Below are positions 1 to 9,167 of a stretch of DNA of 64,000 nucleotides, piece by piece. Below the pieces are notes generated by a model. That model saw only the letters and a program-made list of their open reading frames with translations, made no database searches and was not told the DNA's origin. Position 1 is the first letter of the stretch; every line of letters starts with the position of its first letter. The position numbers were made by a program, and so were the translations under genes. The stretch is from assembly GCA_030430075.1 (NCBI GenBank), contig JAUIGN010000028.1:38259-102258 (forward strand). The letters are read 5' to 3'. The DNA comes from a bacterium. Lineage in GTDB: Bacteria > Planctomycetota > Planctomycetia > Pirellulales > Pirellulaceae.

Positions 1-399
1 GCGTTCGGGCAGACGGTGACTGGACTCGACGTCGGTGCGACCTACGCGGTTTCGTGGTACCAGGCAAACTTCGGTTACACACCTTTGGGATACGTTGAGC
101 CTGACAAAATCGGATTGTTCGTCGATGGCAACCTCGTCGGCCAGGGTTCGGAGGCTGCTCTAGCCCCGGGCTGGACCTCGGAAACGGTTGCATTCGTGGC
201 AACATCGACAGCTCATGAGATTTCATTTAGCCCTGGTGGCACGGTAGGCAGCAGCTACTTGTCGATCGATGGCATTTCGATGACCCGTGTGATTCCCGAA
301 CCAACCACCGTCGTCATTTGGGCGCTACTCGGAGGGATCGTGTTGATCGCTCGACATGGCCGGCGCAGGCGCAAAGTGGCCTTCGTGGTCGCAAGGTGA
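1..399 (+). CDS. PEP-CTERM sorting domain protein, 3' end
   Basis: The reading frame is open from the first base, so the gene begins outside the window. The visible part is a beta-rich extracellular domain of about 95 residues. It ends in a canonical PEP-CTERM tail: a Pro-Glu-Pro-Thr motif, a hydrophobic segment of about 17 residues (VVIWALLGGIVLIA), then a basic cluster (RHGRRRRK). This tail is the known recognition signal for exosortase, which is thought to cleave near the PEP motif and pass the protein to a surface anchor. An exosortase is encoded at 61926-62960, so this protein is a plausible substrate. The function of the ectodomain is unknown. A GTG at 16 could be read as a start, but the frame upstream is open and the protein would lack a signal peptide. 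Confidence 0.85.
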   Translation, partial: AFGQTVTGLDVGATYAVSWYQANFGYTPLGYVEPDKIGLFVDGNLVGQGSEAALAPGWTSETVAFVATSTAHEISFSPGGTVGSSYLSIDGISMTRVIPEPTTVVIWALLGGIVLIARHGRRRRKVAFVVAR

Positions 400-630
400 C
401 CCCAAGCTAGTTGATTTAGGGCAAGTTTTTCATTTGGGGCTCTCTCTACCTGCCAGCTGATTTCCTTCGTTCGCGCCGGGATGCAGACCAACTCGCGGTG
501 CCGTGGCCCCAATCGGCACCGTGGATTGTGACCCAAGGGACAGGGGGGCGCCAAAAAATTTTCTCCGCCCAGCGCCTGGGCTGCGTTTCGGACAGATTAG
601 AAGGCGTTTCGCCACAACAACAGGAATCGA

Positions 631-960
631 TTAGTTACTTTCGTGGGAGGCAGCTGCGGAGACAGTGATACAACCGCGGAGTCGCTGTTGAACCGGGTCA
701 AATAGAACGCACGAGTCGCTTTGGTCGGTAGAAAAGCTCCCGGCCGTTGACGAATGATGACCCGTGATTGCGGAAAACGAGTATGACTGGTTGAGCGCTG
801 CAATCGCGATGGAAATGTCACCGAGTTCCTGTACGATTTGGTCCCGGATTGACGTCAAGCCGACGATCATACCGATGACAAGGATCGTCGCGATCAGCAC
901 CAGTTCGGTCGAGATTACAAAGCCGTTTTCATCATCCCACAGCTGTGTTGCGCGATTCAT
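631..960 (-). CDS. Small pilin-like membrane protein (Flp-like N-terminus)
   Basis: A 109-residue protein with a charged start, then Gly-Phe-Val-Ile-Ser-Thr-Glu-Leu followed by a hydrophobic helix (residues about 20-38). This resembles the G/FxxxE processing site and N-terminal helix of type IVb (Flp) pilins. The rest is short, polar and Ser/Thr-rich with two cysteines. Close relatives are, from memory, common as planctomycete hypothetical proteins. A good ribosome binding site (AAGGGA) lies just before the ATG at 960, which supports this start. It stands alone on the minus strand, with no pilus assembly genes nearby. I infer a secreted or membrane-anchored pilin-like role, not proven. Confidence 0.75.
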   Translation of the reverse strand: MNRATQLWDDENGFVISTELVLIATILVIGMIVGLTSIRDQIVQELGDISIAIAALNQSYSFSAITGHHSSTAGSFSTDQSDSCVLFDPVQQRLRGCITVSAAASHESN

Positions 961-1950
961 AACGTCCCTTTGATTTTATGATAGTGAAGAGTTTTACAGC
1001 GAGGCGTGTCAGGAAATGGCGCCGACAGGAGAACACCGGGCCGCCGCAGGAATGACGGGCAACTTCTCCACGCACGCCCCCTGCCTTCCCAATCCAATCT
1101 CACGGCGTCTGGGTGCAAGCGGATTACGCTTGGCCGAAACACCACCGTCCAACGACAAGGGGTGGCCGTGCAAATTGGCGACAAGTGACGACCGCTTCTA
1201 CGCCATCGCCTTAATTTCACGCTAATTATCGGAACAATCATCACAACTGCGCAATCGCGAAAACGTGTCAAATTCGATAGAAGTTGGTCCGGTTGTAGCG
1301 GTTGTAGCGGTTGTAGCGGCGAAAGGGGGGGGTATGCAGCTAATTCAAAGGCTTTGGAGTGCGTCGGTAGTCCGTTGCGAGCCGGTGCCCGGCGAAGAGG
1401 GTTTGGCCGTGAACCGCGTCGACCGAACCTGGAGCCCAAGCTCGCTCATCCCGATGGGACATTGCCTACAAACGCGCGTTCTTTGACGATTTGCCTGTGA
1501 CTCCGTTGTTTTCTGCAAACGTCTGCGCCGACTGCGATCGCAGCAGGCAGAGTCGCCATCGAGTGACGAAACTGGGCTGAGCAGGTAACGAAGCGGCCGC
1601 TTGCTCCGCACCGGTTGACGCACCGTCCGACCCGGGGCTGATCCGTGGGTCAATCGCCAGCAACGTCCATCCGTTGGCGGTCACGCTTGACCGCACTGCC
1701 GTATTGCCGGACGAGCGAGAACCGACCCCGCAGCGGCTACGCCGCCGCGCAACATCGCTCCCGAAGGTCATCTTGGGAAGTTTGTGAGTCTGGGGGCAAA
1801 TAGGGGCATTGCGGAAAACGTGTCGACCTTTCCGGTGCGACTTTTCCGGTTCACCAAATTGGTCGGGTTGTTCCGATTGACATCGTTGGGGTGGTCTTTT
1901 ACGCCAGGCCGCGGTCCTTCGACGCTACCACTGGAACAACAGAGAGTCCC
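961..1950. other. About 1 kb spacer without a convincing gene
   Basis: Overlapping short ORFs occur here on both strands (for example minus 957-1439 and 1466-1771), but none has a recognisable domain, and their composition (Arg, Ser and Pro rich) is typical of shadow frames. The region holds a small 9-bp tandem repeat at 1291-1319. A TTGACA at 1877-1882 could be the -35 box for the export lipoprotein gene, but its -10 partner (TACGCC) is poor. Confidence 0.5.
1291..1319. repeat. Tandem 9-bp repeat (GGTTGTAGC)x3
   Basis: Three perfect head-to-tail copies of GGTTGTAGC begin at 1291, 1300 and 1309, followed by GG. It lies in a noncoding stretch, so no protein consequence is expected. Confidence 0.9.
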
Positions 1951-3003
1951 ATGAGACCGACAATCGCGCTCTGTTTCAGCCTGATTTTATGCGTCGTGAG
2001 TGGTTGCGCGGGGCTCGCGACGCATCACGCTCCAGAATTCCCCGCATCGGAATTCATGCCGCGGGAACTGGATAAAGTCTCGCTCCCCAAATATGTGATC
2101 GAGCCCCCTGACTTATTGATCGTCGAGGCCCTGCATATCGTGCCGAAGCCGCCCTACCAGTTGCGCACGGCAGATATCGTCGCGATCATGGTCCAGGGGA
2201 CGCTCCCCGACGCGCCAATCGGCGGCAACTATGTCGTGGAACCCGGAGGGATTGTCGACCTTGGTCCCGCCTACGGCAAAGTCCACGTGGCGGACATGTC
2301 CGTGGAAGCGGCTCGGGCGGCAATCGACGAACATCTGCGTCAATCACTGCGTTCTCCCGTGACTTCGCTTCAGTTAGTGCAAATGTCGGGGATGCAGCAG
2401 ATTGCCGGGGAGCACCTGGTAGGTATGGATGGAAGCATCAACCTGGGAAGCTACGGCAGCGTGTCGGTGGTGGGCCTGACGCTGGAACAGGCGAAGGAAG
2501 CGGTCGAAGCCCACCTTTCGAAATTCCTGGAGGCACCCGAGGTTACCATCGATGTCTTTGCCTACAACAGCAAGGTCTACTACATCATTACCGAAGGTGC
2601 TGGGCTGGGAGACGGCGTGGTCCGCCTGCCTGTAACAGGAAATGAAACGGTCCTGGACGCGCTCTCCAATGTAAACGGCCTCACGGAGATTTCTTCGAAA
2701 CGGATCTGGATCGCGCGACCCAGCCCGTACGACGGCGACGTCCAGATCCTGCCCGTCGATTGGCGTGCCATCACCAGGCTTGGTTCTCCCGAGACGAACT
2801 ACCAGGTTCTCCCCGGCGATCGCGTTTTCATCGCCCAGGACCAGCTCGTAACCATGGACACCTACTTCGGAAAGATCTTGGCACCGGTGGAACGCGTGAT
2901 GGGCTTCGCGACTCTGGGAGTGGGAACCGCTGCACGCTTCTCGGGCAAACCGCTACGAGGCGGTGGGTTGCGTGGCGCTTTTGGCACCACTCCCAGCAAC
3001 TGA
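1951..3003 (+). CDS. wza: Polysaccharide export outer-membrane lipoprotein (Wza/OPX family)
   Basis: The 350-residue product begins with a lipoprotein signal peptide ending in a lipobox (VVSGC, Cys19). The ATG at 1951 was chosen over the GTG at 1891 because it places this signal at the N-terminus. The polysaccharide-export domain follows at about residues 45-135 (the frame QLRTADIVAI...VEPGGIVDLG). A second repeat with a SLBB-like fold covers about 145-300 and ends in the typical LPGDRVFI. OPX proteins form the outer-membrane channel for exopolysaccharide and work with a Wzc/GumC partner; one is encoded at 59632-61911. A Gly/Arg-rich tail ends the protein. It is about 30 residues shorter than E. 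coli Wza, and the C-terminal amphipathic helix is not obvious. Confidence 0.9.
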   Translation: MRPTIALCFSLILCVVSGCAGLATHHAPEFPASEFMPRELDKVSLPKYVIEPPDLLIVEALHIVPKPPYQLRTADIVAIMVQGTLPDAPIGGNYVVEPGGIVDLGPAYGKVHVADMSVEAARAAIDEHLRQSLRSPVTSLQLVQMSGMQQIAGEHLVGMDGSINLGSYGSVSVVGLTLEQAKEAVEAHLSKFLEAPEVTIDVFAYNSKVYYIITEGAGLGDGVVRLPVTGNETVLDALSNVNGLTEISSKRIWIARPSPYDGDVQILPVDWRAITRLGSPETNYQVLPGDRVFIAQDQLVTMDTYFGKILAPVERVMGFATLGVGTAARFSGKPLRGGGLRGAFGTTPSN

Positions 3004-3054
3004 TCTGTCATCAAACCGCGTCGCGAAGAATGGATATTGCATAGCAATCAAGTC

Positions 3055-3708
3055 ATGGTAATGAGTACCGCAACAACAAAATCCTGGCTTCGCTGGATTC
3101 CGATTGGCTGCATTTGCGTCGTCGCTGGCTGCTCGGCAGCCGGGTCCAAGGGGGGCATGAACGATGGAGTCGCGAAAACATGGCCGCCGTTCGGACGCGG
3201 CGTTCCCGCGTTGACCGAATCTCCTCCCTACTTCGGGTACCACGGCACATGTTGGCAGACTTGGCCAGAAAGCTGGGTACCCTGTGATTACACGCCCGCG
3301 AATCTGCTCCATCCGCAGGTCGAGGTGCTGGACGATCCGGCACACCAGCCACTGCCACCTGCGATCAATCCAGGCGACCCGTCGCCTGATGGTGCTGTGT
3401 CGGGCGAACTCGAAAGCGATCCACACGCCGGACCGGAGGGAGCCCGCCAGCAGCCGACCGAAGGCCAACCGCAGGAAACTCAGCAGTCGCCGATGTTTCA
3501 GGTTGAAGAGAGCCCGCCAATGGTGTTCCCCGGGGCCTCCGACCAGGGTGCATTGCGCGGCGAGTCGCCCGCGGTGCAATTCGCATCGCATGCATCCTAT
3601 CAAGAACCGGTCCCTGTCGCGCCGGCGCGCCAGTTGAGCAGGCTGCCGCCCGTCGACACTGATCGTCCGCCGAGGCTTCTAACCTCGGCAGAAAACACGA
3701 TCGACTGA
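3055..3708 (+). CDS. Proline-rich lipoprotein of unknown function
   Basis: About 217 residues. An N-terminal hydrophobic stretch ends in a lipobox (VVAGC, Cys26), then a short conserved-looking part rich in aromatic residues and Cys/Trp (FGYHGTCWQTWP, about residues 62-73). A long low-complexity Pro/Gln/Glu tail follows. The Tyr-Gly-Thr-Cys-Trp pattern near the N-terminus recurs in planctomycete surface proteins, as far as I recall, but I know no function. The gene starts about 50 bp after the Wza-type gene on the same strand, so co-transcription is likely. ATG at 3055 or 3061 are both possible starts. Confidence 0.75.
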   Translation: MVMSTATTKSWLRWIPIGCICVVAGCSAAGSKGGMNDGVAKTWPPFGRGVPALTESPPYFGYHGTCWQTWPESWVPCDYTPANLLHPQVEVLDDPAHQPLPPAINPGDPSPDGAVSGELESDPHAGPEGARQQPTEGQPQETQQSPMFQVEESPPMVFPGASDQGALRGESPAVQFASHASYQEPVPVAPARQLSRLPPVDTDRPPRLLTSAENTID

Positions 3709-4032
3709 CCCTGGAGTTGCTTCGGCGACCGCGTTTATGGGCCGGCTGGTTCGCTTGATTCGTCAATGTAGCGTCCACGCCAAGGAACCAAGCACCGGCC
3801 AGCCAACGCCAAGCGGTTCCCTGGCGGTCCGAGACGACGATGGTGGAGCGGAGCACGTTCGTCAGTTCGCTCTCAGCCTCGAAACCACAGCGCGACGCGC
3901 CGTCGGCGCCCATGTCCCGCATATTCCGAAACAACGACTTGGACTCTCCGCGCTCGCGAATTAGACTGCATTCAAGGGCTCGTAACGCATCAGAGCACCT
4001 TGGCCCAGCCCCCTCCCGTTCGCGAGGCTTTC
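3709..4032. other. 324-bp spacer
   Basis: No ORF with recognisable features, no clear terminator hairpin and no repeat was seen between the two secreted-protein genes. Confidence 0.5.
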
Positions 4033-4926
4033 ATGTTTAGTGTTCGAATGATCTCGGCGTGTCTGATCGTCGCCGTTGGGTCGGTGCCGACATCGGCGCA
4101 GGATTCGGCGCGCGAGTCGCAAATCGAATCTGTCCGCGAAGCGGCCACCGCGTATTTGAAAGCGCTGGAGGAGGGCGATCGCGTCGCGTTGCTCGACGCC
4201 TGGACCCCGGAAGGCTCCTACGTAGACGCCGCCGGTCGCGCGCAACAGGCACGCACGCTGATCGAGGCCGAGTTTGCGGAGGGTGCGGCTCCCCAACGAA
4301 GAATCGGTTCGCTCGCGGACGAAACATTCCGCCTGGTAACTCCCGACGTCGTGATTCAAGACGGGATCACGCTGCATCTAGCCGCACCTGGCCAGCCAAC
4401 ACCCAAGAGCCGGCACACAGCGGTCTGGGTGCAGCGGGATGGCCGTTGGCTTCTGGACAGTGTACGAGAATCGGTCATCCCGCTACCTCCGCGAAATTCG
4501 CGTCTCGCGGAACTCGACTGGCTGCTCGGAAACTTTGCCGGTTTGACCGACGAAGGGAGCTACCTGGTGATCACCTCAGCGCTGAGCGACGATGGTAATT
4601 TCATCCTCCGGGAGTTCGTCATCAGGAGTCCCAACGCGTCCCGGCACACCATCAGCCAGCGCATCGGCTGGGACCCGATCACCAACGGCTTCCGCTCTTG
4701 GACGTTTGATTCCGAGGGCGGCTATGGCGTTGGGACCTGGAAACGGCAAGCCGACTGTTGGATTGTGAGCAACAGCGGGGTCACGTCGGAAGGCCAACGC
4801 AGTGCGGCGACTGCGCTGTATACAAGCATCACGGAGGAGGGGTTTCTGCTGGAGATCGAGGGGGCGATGCTGGACAACGAATCGCAGCCGGATCTTAAAG
4901 TGAAGGTCGAACGCCACGATCGCTAA
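4033..4926 (+). CDS. Secreted NTF2/SnoaL-like protein
   Basis: The ATG at 4033 gives a 297-residue protein with a signal peptide (hydrophobic residues about 6-17, cleavage near TSAQD). Residues about 30-160 resemble the NTF2-like/SnoaL or DUF4440 fold: an N-terminal helix with A-x-x-A-Y-L-x-A-L-x-x-G-D, then W-T-P-E-G-x-Y, and a strand ending in a W-V-x-x-D-G-x-W-x-L motif. The second half (about 165-295) is a beta-rich domain typical of proteins that pair SnoaL with a DUF1579-like region. Secreted paralogues of this kind are common in planctomycetes. No catalytic residues can be assigned. It may have no direct link to the polysaccharide genes. Confidence 0.8.
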   Translation: MFSVRMISACLIVAVGSVPTSAQDSARESQIESVREAATAYLKALEEGDRVALLDAWTPEGSYVDAAGRAQQARTLIEAEFAEGAAPQRRIGSLADETFRLVTPDVVIQDGITLHLAAPGQPTPKSRHTAVWVQRDGRWLLDSVRESVIPLPPRNSRLAELDWLLGNFAGLTDEGSYLVITSALSDDGNFILREFVIRSPNASRHTISQRIGWDPITNGFRSWTFDSEGGYGVGTWKRQADCWIVSNSGVTSEGQRSAATALYTSITEEGFLLEIEGAMLDNESQPDLKVKVERHDR

Positions 4927-4982
4927 CACGCCACTCTGGTATTGACATATTGCCCGCTAGATCCATTTCGAGGAACAAAGCG

Positions 4983-5705
4983 ATGCCCCTCCCACGTCAA
5001 TTTCGGAGTCTGGTGTTGGTGATTCTGGTCGCCGGTGTTGCATCAGGTACCTCGCAGCAACTCGCCGCCGAAGAGCCGGTGACCGCGACAGGCGACGATG
5101 CGGCCGCCAAGGAAGCGATTCTGCACGGCGAGGCTTGGGCCCAGGCGGTCCGAGGCTTGAATGAATGGCTCTCCGTGCAAATCATCTATTCCCAGGCGCA
5201 AATGCCTCAAATGCGGGCGAGCTTTCAGTCCCGAGTCGACGCGATGCCGGCTAGCCAATTACCGGATTTTCTGGCTGACTTGCAGCAAAAACTGGCAATT
5301 CTGTCTGGGCCGGAAGCTCTCGAAGCACGCGCGTGGGCGGAGCAACGGCTGAATCTGCTGAGCGATACAAAAGCTGCCGAGTTTCGCAAGTCAATGCCTG
5401 ACGTCGCGAACATGTCCGCTTTGCAGGTGGCGCAAGCTCTGGAAGACCTCAAGCAGAAAAGGGCCACGAGTGCGGCGAATTACAAGGCGTTTGAGCAATT
5501 TCGCGACCAGCAGGTGGCGACGGTACGCGCGCAAAATCAGGCTCAGGCGAAAGCCAATGCTGCCGCCGCAGCGACGAATAGAGGCGGCGCTGGTTATCAC
5601 CCCGGCTTCTCAGGCGGCTCGTACGCACCGCGGAAGTTTCGACGTTATCCCGGCATCGGCACGGGCTACCGGGGTGGCGTATGGAGGGGCGGTTACCGTT
5701 GGTAG
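4983..5705 (+). CDS. Secreted helical protein with Gly/Arg-rich tail, function unknown
   Basis: The ATG at 4983 gives 240 residues with a cleavable signal peptide (hydrophobic core about residues 9-22, cleavage near QLAAEE). Residues 40-180 are strongly helical and Gln/Ala-rich. The last 45 residues are Gly/Tyr/Arg-rich (GGAGYHPGF, RYPGIGTGYRGG), a tail seen in planctomycete secreted proteins. There is no recognised domain. It starts 56 bp after the SnoaL-like gene on the same strand. Confidence 0.75.
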   Translation: MPLPRQFRSLVLVILVAGVASGTSQQLAAEEPVTATGDDAAAKEAILHGEAWAQAVRGLNEWLSVQIIYSQAQMPQMRASFQSRVDAMPASQLPDFLADLQQKLAILSGPEALEARAWAEQRLNLLSDTKAAEFRKSMPDVANMSALQVAQALEDLKQKRATSAANYKAFEQFRDQQVATVRAQNQAQAKANAAAAATNRGGAGYHPGFSGGSYAPRKFRRYPGIGTGYRGGVWRGGYRW

Positions 5706-5824
5706 CGCGGTTCAGCCTGCAACTCGACAGCGATTGAGCCGCAAGCCTCGCGCTATCTCGTCAGGGAAATCGTGCGAGTACCCTAACGTGCACGCCACAC
5801 GTCGGTGCGACTGCGATCGCTGCC

Positions 5825-8800
5825 ATGTTCAAAACCGCTTCCTGGCTTCTCATGATATCCCGTGCCCGCCGAATGCTACTCCGCACCATGCTTTTGGGGC
5901 TGTGGCTTGTCAGCTTCGCAGGTTGCAGCCAGAGTGATGTGCCCGGGACTTCGTCGATGGACTCGGCGACGAAACCGACCACCCCTTTGCAGCAGCGCGC
6001 GTCGTTGTTCTTGGAGCGGTCGTCGCGTGGAGAGTACGGCGGCGCCTCCGCGACGCTCTCGGAACGCGTGGTTGCCGCGTATGCGGTTTCCGGTCAGCGC
6101 CCGGCGGATGTGGAGACCTGGTCGCTTATCCGCGAAACGGCGAACGATGCAGAATTCGCGGCGGACGTGTCCGCAGGCCTTGAGGCAGAATACTATCGCG
6201 AGTTGGCTTTCTTACTGCATGCGATCCTGGGTTCTGATCAGCTCGCAGCGGCCGAATCGGAGTCGCAATCCGTTGATCAGCCTCGACCAGACGCATCGCG
6301 ACAGTTGGATCATGCGCTCCCAGCCGTGGATGAACTGGTCACGGACGAACTGGTTACGGACGAACTGGTTACGGACGAACTGGTCGCAGCCCATCCCAGC
6401 GACTTCAGCCTTCCCGGTGTCGCTCGGGCAATCTCGCTGGGATTCCTCTTGCTGGCCTTTCCTGTCGTCGTGATCGGCTGGCAATTCGCCGCTGCAGATA
6501 GCCCCGGTCCGCGGGCTGGGCAAAGCCTGGAAGTTGAAGCAACATCCTTTACTTACCCGCTGCAAGCGATCGATCGGCGCGCTTGGCAGGTCTATTGGGG
6601 TGGGTTGGCTGCGGTCACTCTGCTATTGCTGGTCAACGCGTTCCGACAGGACGCGGAGGGCACGGTGGTTGCCGTGGGCGTGCTGGCCATGGTGATCGGG
6701 ATGGGCGCGATGGCCCTGGCACCCGTCTACCCGATCACCGGTCCGCTGGTCTACCTGATTTTGTCATACGCTTTTCCGCGTGAAAGTGGCACGACCGAGT
6801 TCCTGATGCAACTGGGGACGATGTCCTGGCTCCCGGCGCTCAGCGTGGCGGCGCTGCTGGTTCGCTGGATTCGGCAAAGGCATCGACCGGGCAGGCTAGG
6901 CAACCCGATCCTGGTCGTGCTGTTGGGGCTGATGGTGTGGCTCGCACTGGTCGTCTTCGCGGCAGTTGCCGACGGGAGACCGCTCGCTCCGGAGTTGGTT
7001 CACCGCACTTCGCGTTTTGTGCAAGCATTTGTGATGTGTCTGGTCGTGGCATATTCACCGCTGGGCCTGGTAGACCTGCGCGTGACAGCGCTGGCGATCG
7101 GATTGACGCTGTTTATGCGGCAGCAGTTCTTGAGCACGAATCTTTTTCTGGAACAGAACCTGGCGATGCTTGTCGCTGTCGCGCTGCCGCTGGTGCTGGG
7201 CGTCGCCATGACAGCGGCGACCAGAGTTTCGCAACTTGGTTACTTCCTGGTGGCCGTCTACCTGCTGCGGTTGATTGTCGTGATCCAGAACCGTGGAGCC
7301 GCATTGGGTCTGGTGGCCGCTCTACTGGTCCTCTGGATGGCATCGCGTCACCGGGTACGGTGGTTCTTGGTCGCGTCCCCCCTGATGCTCGTCGGACTGG
7401 CTTTCCTGCCGGGAAGTGGCATCGCTCAACGCTTTGGGGAGATCTATCGCGATGGCGAATTCCGCGGTAGCGCGGCCAGCCGTATCCAGCTTTGGAAGGC
7501 CGGTTTGGAGATGGCTCGCGAACATCCGCTGTGGGGAGTGGGGCCTGACAATTTTCCCTTGATGGTGCAGCAGTACGATCCCTCGCTGCCGCCGCATCCT
7601 GCGCATAACTCGGTGCTGGAAATGGCCGCCGAAACGGGGTTGGTGGGCATGGGACTCTACCTGCTGCTAATCCTCACCGCCACCTGCGTCTTGGGGCGCG
7701 AGGCCCTGCGTCATGGGCGCGATTGGCGGGGCGTGCTGGTCGGAAGCATCCTGGCCGGGGTTTGGGCGCATCTGGTCGCTGGCCTGTTTCTTTCCAACCA
7801 TTCGTTGGTACTGACTTATGTCTTGCTGGGTGCCGGCGTGGCGATCTCCCAGGCACCGGTAACGCGGGTCTATCGGTCGAGGCTCTACCTGCCCCTGCCG
7901 GACGACTGGAATATCCGGTTGACCGGGCTGGTCTCGCGTCTGCCGCGGATCTTTTCAGGGATGCCGGTCAGTTGGAACCTGCTCGGGTCCCGCGCCAACT
8001 CGGGCGCGGGCCAGCACTCGGCGAGGCTCCTCACGCCAGCCTGGCTGCAAGGGATCGCTGGCGTCTACGCGTTGATCGCGATCGCCGGATCCCTTGTCCC
8101 TTTCTCCTTCCACGCCACCGGTTTCCCGGCGGCGCTGGACCAATTCAAGTCCGCCATGCTGCAGCCGCTGGATTTCGCCGATCGCTCGGATTGGCTGTCG
8201 AACATGCTGCTCTTCGTGCCACTTGGTTTCTTGCTGAGCGGCGCCTGGACGCTGGGTGATGCCGGGACGCGATCCCGTTTGCACGGCTGGCGCAAACTGG
8301 GTGCGAGTCTCGCCGTCATCAGTGCGTGCATGATCTTAAGCAGTTGCCTTGAATTGTTGCAGGTGTGGTTTCCGCCGCGGACCGTGAATCCCAACGATGT
8401 CGTCGCCGAAACCATCGGAGCCGGCATCGGTGCGGTCACCTTTCTGTTCGTGGGGCCGCGGCTGGTCGAACTGGCCAACCGTCTGCTCGCGGGACGAACT
8501 CCCGTTCGGAAAGTCGAACTGGTGTTGCTGGTGTACGCCGCGCTGCTGACGCTTGCGGCGCTCTGGCCGTTCGACTTGACGATCAACCCGCTGGATCTGG
8601 TGCGCAAGGCACGCGAGGGACGCTTGATCGTTAGCGAACTGAGCAGCCTCGCGGACCTGAAAATCGTTCTCGTCCATGCCGTGCTGCTGATTCCGGTGGG
8701 AGTCTTGTTGCGGACCTTGGCGGTGCCCCGCGGGCAGCGCGTGCGACCGGTCGGCGAGGCCCTGTTCGGGGGCCTCCTTTGGCTGCTGGCGCTCGAAGCC

Positions 8801-8941
8801 GGCCGCCTGGTCGTGATGAGCCAAACGGCCAGCGTCGCCCATGTCGTGGGTGGCGCGATCGGGATCTGGGCCGGAGGCCTGTTGCCCGCGCCTCGCTGGG
8901 CATTCCCATTTCGCCAGCAGAGCGACGACGTCCACGATTGA
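5825..8941 (+). CDS. Fusion: lipoprotein leader, O-antigen ligase/polymerase and two VanZ-like domains
   Basis: A 1038-residue protein. Residues 17-34 look like a lipoprotein signal (LVSFAGC, Cys34), then a soluble helical region to about 165 and a DELVT pentapeptide repeat (about 170-188). From about 195 to 690 it is polytopic and carries the Wzy_C/WaaL signature (HPLWGVGPDNF at about 566-576, then HPAHNSVLE about 20 residues on). This family ligates or polymerises lipid-linked glycans on the periplasmic side. Residues about 740-880 and 895-1035 are two VanZ-like membrane domains, each with a WPF/VPF and a VPLG/IPVG motif. Such end-to-end fusion is unusual. The frame is uninterrupted, so a sequencing frameshift is not needed to explain it. 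A second ligase of more usual size lies at 48796-50229. Confidence 0.85.
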   Translation: MFKTASWLLMISRARRMLLRTMLLGLWLVSFAGCSQSDVPGTSSMDSATKPTTPLQQRASLFLERSSRGEYGGASATLSERVVAAYAVSGQRPADVETWSLIRETANDAEFAADVSAGLEAEYYRELAFLLHAILGSDQLAAAESESQSVDQPRPDASRQLDHALPAVDELVTDELVTDELVTDELVAAHPSDFSLPGVARAISLGFLLLAFPVVVIGWQFAAADSPGPRAGQSLEVEATSFTYPLQAIDRRAWQVYWGGLAAVTLLLLVNAFRQDAEGTVVAVGVLAMVIGMGAMALAPVYPITGPLVYLILSYAFPRESGTTEFLMQLGTMSWLPALSVAALLVRWIRQRHRPGRLGNPILVVLLGLMVWLALVVFAAVADGRPLAPELVHRTSRFVQAFVMCLVVAYSPLGLVDLRVTALAIGLTLFMRQQFLSTNLFLEQNLAMLVAVALPLVLGVAMTAATRVSQLGYFLVAVYLLRLIVVIQNRGAALGLVAALLVLWMASRHRVRWFLVASPLMLVGLAFLPGSGIAQRFGEIYRDGEFRGSAASRIQLWKAGLEMAREHPLWGVGPDNFPLMVQQYDPSLPPHPAHNSVLEMAAETGLVGMGLYLLLILTATCVLGREALRHGRDWRGVLVGSILAGVWAHLVAGLFLSNHSLVLTYVLLGAGVAISQAPVTRVYRSRLYLPLPDDWNIRLTGLVSRLPRIFSGMPVSWNLLGSRANSGAGQHSARLLTPAWLQGIAGVYALIAIAGSLVPFSFHATGFPAALDQFKSAMLQPLDFADRSDWLSNMLLFVPLGFLLSGAWTLGDAGTRSRLHGWRKLGASLAVISACMILSSCLELLQVWFPPRTVNPNDVVAETIGAGIGAVTFLFVGPRLVELANRLLAGRTPVRKVELVLLVYAALLTLAALWPFDLTINPLDLVRKAREGRLIVSELSSLADLKIVLVHAVLLIPVGVLLRTLAVPRGQRVRPVGEALFGGLLWLLALEAGRLVVMSQTASVAHVVGGAIGIWAGGLLPAPRWAFPFRQQSDDVHD
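6332..6385 (+). repeat. In-frame 15-bp tandem repeat coding DELVT
   Basis: Three full units (GAACTGGTYACGGAC) plus a partial fourth unit, in frame inside the ligase/VanZ fusion gene. They encode (E-L-V-T-D)n in the linker just before the first membrane helix. Confidence 0.95.
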
Positions 8942-9167
8942 GCCGCGCGAGTGACGTCCACAAACAAGCGTGCATTTACGGCTACGACGCGTGTTCCAAC
9001 ACGCGCCATCATCGACGCGGAAGGCAGGCAATTGGGAGTCGCGCCGTGGCACACCGACACGACGCTTCGCTGGATCGCGGCGAACACGCCGAAAAAGCCC
9101 GAAAGTCAACCGGCCAACGGGAAGCCCAGGGGCCGCGCCGAGAGCGTTGCAGTGGCCGCCGCCAGAA

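Noticed and set aside
957..1439. A 160-codon minus-strand ORF
   Set aside because: It has Arg/Pro-rich composition, includes the 9-bp tandem repeat (PLQ repeats) and has no domain; it looks like a random open frame.
1466..1771. A 101-codon minus-strand ORF
   Set aside because: No clear ribosome binding site or domain; Arg/Ser composition typical of a shadow frame. A real small protein cannot be fully excluded.
1877..1905. TTGACA with TACGCC as promoter of the export lipoprotein gene
   Set aside because: The -10 box matches poorly; noted only as a possibility in the spacer entry.
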